From Planctomycetia bacterium (GTDB lineage Bacteria; Planctomycetota; UBA1135; GCA-002686595): a stretch of 18,788 bases of DNA. Shown in pieces: positions 15,171-18,788 of the stretch. Position numbers and translations under genes: made by a program. The notes beneath the pieces were generated by a model. The model searched no databases. It was not told where the DNA came from and worked only from the letters and a program-made list of their open reading frames with translations. Each line of letters begins with the position of its first letter. Within the stretch, counting starts at the first letter, position 1. The stretch covers positions 1 through 18,788 of the forward strand of contig SXKQ01000051.1 of the NCBI GenBank assembly GCA_005778045.1, in the 5' to 3' direction.

Positions 15171-15776
15171 ATGAAGATCGACGCCCTGCTCACCACCGCC
15201 GTCCGCACCTGTCGCACCACCGATCCGCTCTCCGCTGTCGCTCAGGCGATGTGGGAAGGCGACCTCGGCTGCCTGCCCGTCCTCGATGCCGAGGGGCGCG
15301 TGGCCGGCATGCTCACGGACCGCGACATGCTGATGGCCACGCACCTGCGCGGCACACCGCTGTGGTCGATCCAAGCTGGCGAAGTGATGTCGAACGTCGT
15401 GCATGCACTCGCCGCGGACGCCACGGCGCAGGACGCCGCTGAGCTGATGGCGCGGCTGCAATTGCGCCGCGTTCCCGTGCTCGACACGGGCGGCCGCCTG
15501 CTCGGCGTCCTGAGCCTCTCGTCCCTCGCCTGCGCCGTCACCGCGCGCACCTGCGATCTCTCGCCCACCGACATCGCGACCACCTTGGCCTGCATCTGCG
15601 GCCCGCGCTTCCCCGCCCCCGAGACCAGCACCACGACGGGTGCGAGCACGGCCGATACGCTCCAGCCCACCCCGCGCAAGGGCAAGGCCGCCAAGGCCGG
15701 CACCGCCAAGCCGGGTACCGCTCCCACCAAGGCCCCGACGGAGAGCGCCAAGTCGAAGGTCCGCTCCAGCAAGTAG
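15171..15776 (+). CDS. Two-CBS-domain protein with basic Lys/Ala-rich tail
   Basis: The predicted product is 201 residues. CBS1 (about 1-60: MKIDALLTTAVRTCR, GCLPVLDA, GMLTDRDM) and CBS2 (about 68-122: VMSNVVHALAADATAQ, LRRVPVLD, GVLSLSSLAC) align without gaps through residue 121 with the paralogue at 8382-8963. The following short motif is also shared (DIATTLACICGPR, 134-146). Cys14, Cys34, Cys121 and Cys143 are common to both. Unlike the paralogue, it continues into a low-complexity tail (167-201) with eight Lys, two Arg and one acidic residue, rich in Ala, Pro and Thr, resembling histone-H1-like C-termini. CBS domains suggest nucleotide sensing; the tail suggests nucleic-acid or polyanion binding, by inference. 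It is divergent from the histidine kinase gene and has no Shine-Dalgarno. Confidence 0.88.
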   Translation: MKIDALLTTAVRTCRTTDPLSAVAQAMWEGDLGCLPVLDAEGRVAGMLTDRDMLMATHLRGTPLWSIQAGEVMSNVVHALAADATAQDAAELMARLQLRRVPVLDTGGRLLGVLSLSSLACAVTARTCDLSPTDIATTLACICGPRFPAPETSTTTGASTADTLQPTPRKGKAAKAGTAKPGTAPTKAPTESAKSKVRSSK

Positions 15777-16051
15777 GCTCGCGCAGGACCGAGGAACACC
15801 ATCGGGCGCACGGCCGTTGCATGGAAGGCGCCACTCTGCGGGCCCTCCCGGAGGGCGACTCGCCCCTCCGCTCGGGTCATGGCTCCCTCTGCCGCCGAGG
15901 ACGGGCCACGATCGTCCGTAACGTCGGGTCTGGCGCAAGCATGGGGCCAGCGCGGCACGGCACCATTGCAACTCGCTGCAAGTCCTTCACGCCAGAAGCC
16001 TGATCGACCTGCAGTTCGATCAAGGCCCAGCCGCTGCACTCGCGAGTGCTT
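15777..16051. other. Convergent intergenic region
   Basis: This is 275 bp between the CBS-tail gene and the LTA-synthase-family gene, which point toward each other. It holds two abutting 5-bp hairpins around 15842-15865 (GCCCT with AGGGC, GGGCG with CGCCC) and a longer inverted repeat at 16001-16022. No coding sequence was recognised; frames entering it are shadows. Confidence 0.5.
16001..16022 (-). terminator. Perfect 7-bp inverted repeat after the sulfatase gene
   Basis: TGATCGA (16001-16007) and TCGATCA (16016-16022) enclose an 8-nt loop containing CTGCAG. It is 29 nt past the stop of the LTA-synthase-family gene. Its position fits a terminator; an operator role is less likely at a convergent 3' end. 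No T-run is present. Confidence 0.4.
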
Positions 16052-17995
16052 CTACCTGTACAGACGTCGATCGTACAGGTCCTCAGTGACGTGAACGAGC
16101 GAGAGTGCGTCGAGCTGAAGTTCCCGATCCTCTGCGGTCGGCTCGAGACGCACACCGTTCCACAAAAACGTCTGGGGAGCCAACGATGGTCTCAGCACGG
16201 CTACCTTTTCACCGCGGCGAAAGCCGTAGGCGTCGTTGTATTGCATGAGCGCAAACGACTGGCGCCCCGATCTCGAAAGCGGCGTGCCGAGCACCGGGTA
16301 CTCGAGATCGACCCCGAGGTACGAGAGGGCCGTAGCCAGCAGGTCCGGCTGCGAGGCAACCGACTCATGACGCCTCGGCACGACGCAAGCTCCATGAACC
16401 ATGCCGGGAATGTGGAATCCATCGACAGGAATCACTGAATCGCCATATACGCGTATATCGTGGTCCGCTGCGACCACATACACCGTCTCAGAGTGCCAGG
16501 GAGCTTGCCGCGCCAGTTCAAAGAAACGGCCGACGGCAAAGTCAGCATAACGAATGGCATTTTCCACCGAGCGTACCGGCGCGCCCTCTAGCCACTGCAC
16601 CTTGCCCTCGGGCAAGTCGAAAGGAGAGTGGTTCGACTGACTGAAGATCACAGAAGCGAACGGCCGCCCCTCGGCATGCACGCGACTGAAGACCTGAATG
16701 GCCTTGACCATCAAGTCTTCGTCGCAGACACCCCAGGAACCGCGGAAGGTCGCGGCGTCGAAGTCCTTCTCCTCGATAATCAGATCGAAGCCGTTCCCCG
16801 AGTACCAACTGCGCATGTTGTCGAAACGGGCTTCCCCCCCATACAGAAAGCTCGTGTGATACCCGTGTGGCTCCAGCAGCGACGACAACGTGAAAAAGCC
16901 GGACTGTGACTTGGGCCGCTTGAGCACGCCATCGCCAGGAATCGCCTGAAAGCCCGAGCTCAAGGCGCTGAGCCCCCGGATGCTGCGCGTGCCGTTGGAG
17001 TGCAAGTTCGTGAAAACAAGGCTCTGAGCCGCTAGCTCGTCGATCCGAGGCGTGAGCTCGCGGGTATCGCCAAGATGTCCAACGAAACGCGCCCCCATGC
17101 TTTCCTCGATGATCACAACGAGGTTGCGAGGGCGAGCTGCAGCGCTGACGGTCGGCTCGACCCTTCGGAAGGGTAAGTCCTCGCGCGGCTCGCAGCCAAG
17201 TAGGCGATTCACGCGCGCGTAAGCCTAGGCACGCGTGATTTCCCCATACTGACGAGACAGCCGCTGGCCGTCCCTGCGTCCGCGGTAGGCTTCGTAGACG
17301 GCACTGTGCAGCGAGCTCTTGGCCACCTCGCCGGCGACACGATTCGAGCAGTAGAGCGCGTCGGCTGTATTTGCAGGACGATGTCCCAGCGACGACCGAA
17401 TACCAAGGAAGAGTGCGATCGTGAGCGGCACGAGCCATGGCGATCGACGTATCCAAGGCTGGTTCAACACTGCCTCGACATCTTCAAGTGTGACTCGCCG
17501 AGCCTGCCACCACACCCCGCCAGCGACCAGCGAGCCAGCTATCACGAGTCCCAGCTTCTGGTCCGCCCACAGCATCGAAAGCACCTCAACTGGGTACTCG
17601 AAGTAGGCGCTGAACAGGAAGTTCGGGCGCGCGTCGTACTCAGCGAAGAACGGGAACGTCGCAACTTCAATGAACACAATGAGCCCCAGGGCCGCGAGCG
17701 CCCACAGTCGCAGGGCTCGTGCTCCGATCTTGGCAACGCGAACTGGCAAGAGCGTCACGAGGAGCACCGGTACGGCGAGGAGCCACCCGAACGCGATGGT
17801 GTCCATGCGAAACCCGTGCAAGAGCGCCATCCAGCGCTCGCCCAACTCAAGGTCCGCAAGACGCTCCCACTGCCAGGCACCGAGTCCCAAGCGTCCGCAA
17901 AGGGAAACCGCGTACCAGGGGACGACGATCCGAAGCAACAACCGAATGGGCATGCCGCTCGTCGGACGCGCTGGGTGGGTCGAAGTCAGTTGCAT
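16052..17995 (-). pseudogene. LTA-synthase-family membrane sulfatase interrupted by an in-frame TAG
   Basis: One frame runs from 17995 to the stop at 16052 and is broken only by TAG at 17225-17227. The part before it (256 codons) is an N-terminal membrane domain with about five helices and family landmarks: FRMDTIAFGW (62-71), EYDARPNFLF (119-128) and SSLGHRPAN (201-209). The part after it is the extracytoplasmic alkaline-phosphatase-fold domain: NLVVIIEESMGA (291-302), nucleophile region GTRSIRG with Thr336, SNHSPFDLP, and metal-site D511-H512 in AADHDIRVYG (full-length numbering). Combined length is about 647 codons, normal for the family, which transfers glycerol- or ethanolamine-phosphate. 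All visible catalytic residues survive. The halves could be a recent nonsense pseudogene, two separately translated proteins (GTG at 17212, no Shine-Dalgarno), a readthrough gene or a sequencing error. Local GC is lower than in neighbours. Confidence 0.8.
17225..17227 (-). other. In-frame amber codon splitting the LTA-synthase-family gene
   Basis: The minus-strand reading is GAA ATC ACG CGT GCC, then TAG, then GCT TAC GCG CGC GTG AAT. The flanking residues (GEITRA, then AYARVNRLLG) form the linker expected between membrane and catalytic domains. A single G-to-T change from GAG (Glu) would explain the stop. TAG ends several other genes here (15030 kinase, 5530, 5527, 7584, 15776), so it is an ordinary stop in this genome. 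Confidence 0.85.
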
Positions 17996-18435
17996 CGTCC
18001 CTGATGCTGATATCGGATGCGTCGGCTTGGCCACGCCTCCAAGCATCGAACTGCGCTCGGGCTCGAGCCCCCCTGCAAGCGGAACCTTCGGGTTATCTCG
18101 ACCTCCGAGACGTTGCTGCGAGGCCAGATTTCGGAAGCGATCCGAGCGCTGGTGCGTGCACGGCACAGTCAAGTTCAGAGGCCTACGAGGACCCATTCCG
18201 CGTCCAGCTGGGACTCTGAGGCGACGTCAACGTTCGGCGCGGAAGTTCCAGACGCGCGAATGCTCCCGATTCGTGGCCTGACGACGCCGGCGGTGTGACG
18301 AAGGCCTCGGCTCAGCCGATTGGCGTTGGACTCGATCCAGCGCCAGGGACGGGCTCGTCGTTTCTCGGCCCAAGTACAGCGCCCCCACCGCGGGTGGGCC
18401 GCGGCGGGGGCGCGTGGGAACGGAGGTCGGGCGGC
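17996..18435. other. 440-bp intergenic region upstream of the sulfatase gene
   Basis: It lies between the pntB 3' end and the start of the LTA-synthase-family gene, both on the minus strand. The frame of the latter stays open to 18196, but that extension shows no membrane or domain features, so it is taken as leader. A strong pntB-side hairpin sits at 18379-18413. I see no tRNA, repeat array or recognisable gene fragment in the rest; the sulfatase promoter must lie here but was not identified. Confidence 0.5.
18379..18413 (-). terminator. Long GC-rich hairpin after pntB
   Basis: The outer arms GCGCCCCC (18379-18386) and GGGGGCGC (18406-18413) and the inner arms CCGCGG (18388-18393) and CCGCGG (18399-18404) stack into a 15-position stem with a single A-C mismatch and a 5-nt loop. 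It begins 22 nt past the pntB stop. There is no clear T-run, but it is the most stable hairpin seen in the window. Confidence 0.65.
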
Positions 18436-18788
18436 TCAGAGCGCCTTGAGCTCGGTGATGGTGTCCTCGAGGGCCTTCTTGGCGTCGGCGAGGAACATCA
18501 GCGAGTTGTCCATCTGGAAGAGCTCGTTGCGGATGCCGGCGGAGCCCGACGCCAGCGAGCGCTTGACGACGACGACCGTGCGCGCGTCCCACACCGTGAG
18601 GACCGGCATGCCCGCGATCGGCGACTTCGGGTCGTTGTTCGCGGCGGGGTTGCACACGTCGTTGGCACCGAGCACGACGACGACGTCCGTGTTCTTGAAG
18701 TCGTCGTTGATGCGATCGAGCTCGTAGAGCTGCTCGTAGGGCACGTCCGCCTCGGCGAGGAGGATGTTCATGTGGCCGGGCATGCGGC
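18436..18788 (-). CDS. pntB: NAD(P) transhydrogenase subunit beta, C-terminal part (5' end outside window)
   Basis: 117 codons are visible, running off the right edge; the codon before the apparent Met (18783) is CGC (Arg), matching the family's RMPGHMN, so that Met is internal. The visible part is the NADP(H)-binding domain III: MPGHMNILLAEADVPY, NDDFKNTDVVVVLGANDVCNP, the PKSPIAGMPVL loop and VVVVKRSLASGSAG, all closely matching PntB. The full protein is an inner-membrane subunit of about 460 residues that, with PntA, couples proton entry to hydride transfer from NADH to NADP+. A long hairpin follows the stop. pntA is expected upstream, beyond the window. Confidence 0.95.
   Translation of the reverse strand, partial: RMPGHMNILLAEADVPYEQLYELDRINDDFKNTDVVVVLGANDVCNPAANNDPKSPIAGMPVLTVWDARTVVVVKRSLASGSAGIRNELFQMDNSLMFLADAKKALEDTITELKAL

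Noticed and set aside
15954..15969. Possible sigma-54 promoter (GGCACG followed by TTGC)
   Set aside because: GG and GC are separated by 12 nt instead of 10, and the site lies in a convergent 3' region with no gene to drive.
17225..17227. TAG as pyrrolysine codon
   Set aside because: TAG is the ordinary stop of several other genes in the window, and no pyl genes are visible.
1..18788. tRNA, rRNA, CRISPR arrays, IS elements or prophage
   Set aside because: No cloverleaf, rRNA segment, regularly spaced repeats, transposase or phage structural gene was recognised on either strand.

Overview
The window is high-GC DNA, close to 70% G+C over most of its length, packed with genes on both strands. 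It most likely comes from a member of the Planctomycetota. The best evidence is the truncated gene at the left edge, which has the planctomycete architecture of a PSCyt1 haem domain followed by DUF1549. A secreted matrixin ends in a Cys-rich C-terminal module of a type I associate with the Poly30/Pla163 (Saltatorellus-like) planctomycetes; that finer placement is from memory, not from a search. Most starts lack a Shine-Dalgarno sequence, with a clear exception at 8963.

Layout. 1-1924 (-): PSCyt1/DUF1549 protein, 3' end outside the window. 2046-4241 (-): secreted zinc metalloprotease with pre-peptidase-like and thrombospondin-type-3 repeats. 4487-5530 (+): exported TPR-like protein. 5527-6021 (-): small membrane-anchored protein of unknown function, convergent with the previous gene and sharing a CTAG stop. 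6075-6341 (+): DUF493 (YbeD-like) protein. 6342-15030 (-): a long co-directional run, which in transcription order is histidine kinase, sigma-54 response regulator, MgtE magnesium transporter, glutaredoxin-like protein, serine hydrolase, two-CBS protein, enoyl-CoA isomerase-like crotonase and MFS transporter. 15171-15776 (+): a second two-CBS protein, paralogous to the first, with a basic Lys/Ala-rich tail. 16052-17995 (-): an LTA-synthase-family membrane sulfatase interrupted by an in-frame TAG, in visibly lower-GC DNA. 18436-18788 (-): C-terminal NADP-binding part of PntB, with its 5' end outside the window.

How the genes may work together. The kinase and regulator are a clear two-component pair, but no sigma-54 promoter was found for them to act on. 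mgtE, the glutaredoxin gene and the hydrolase gene are joined by 4-nt start/stop overlaps and are almost certainly co-translated. The crotonase and MFS genes are 15 nt apart and probably form a uptake/catabolism pair. The two CBS paralogues lie on either side of the kinase-to-hydrolase block and share four aligned cysteines.

Most worth following up: the amber-interrupted LTA-synthase-family gene, whose two halves are in the same frame and keep all the family motifs; the cysteine-conserving CBS paralogues, one with a histone-H1-like tail; the mgtE-glutaredoxin-hydrolase operon; and the C-terminal module of the secreted protease. I saw no RNA genes, CRISPR array, insertion sequence or phage genes.
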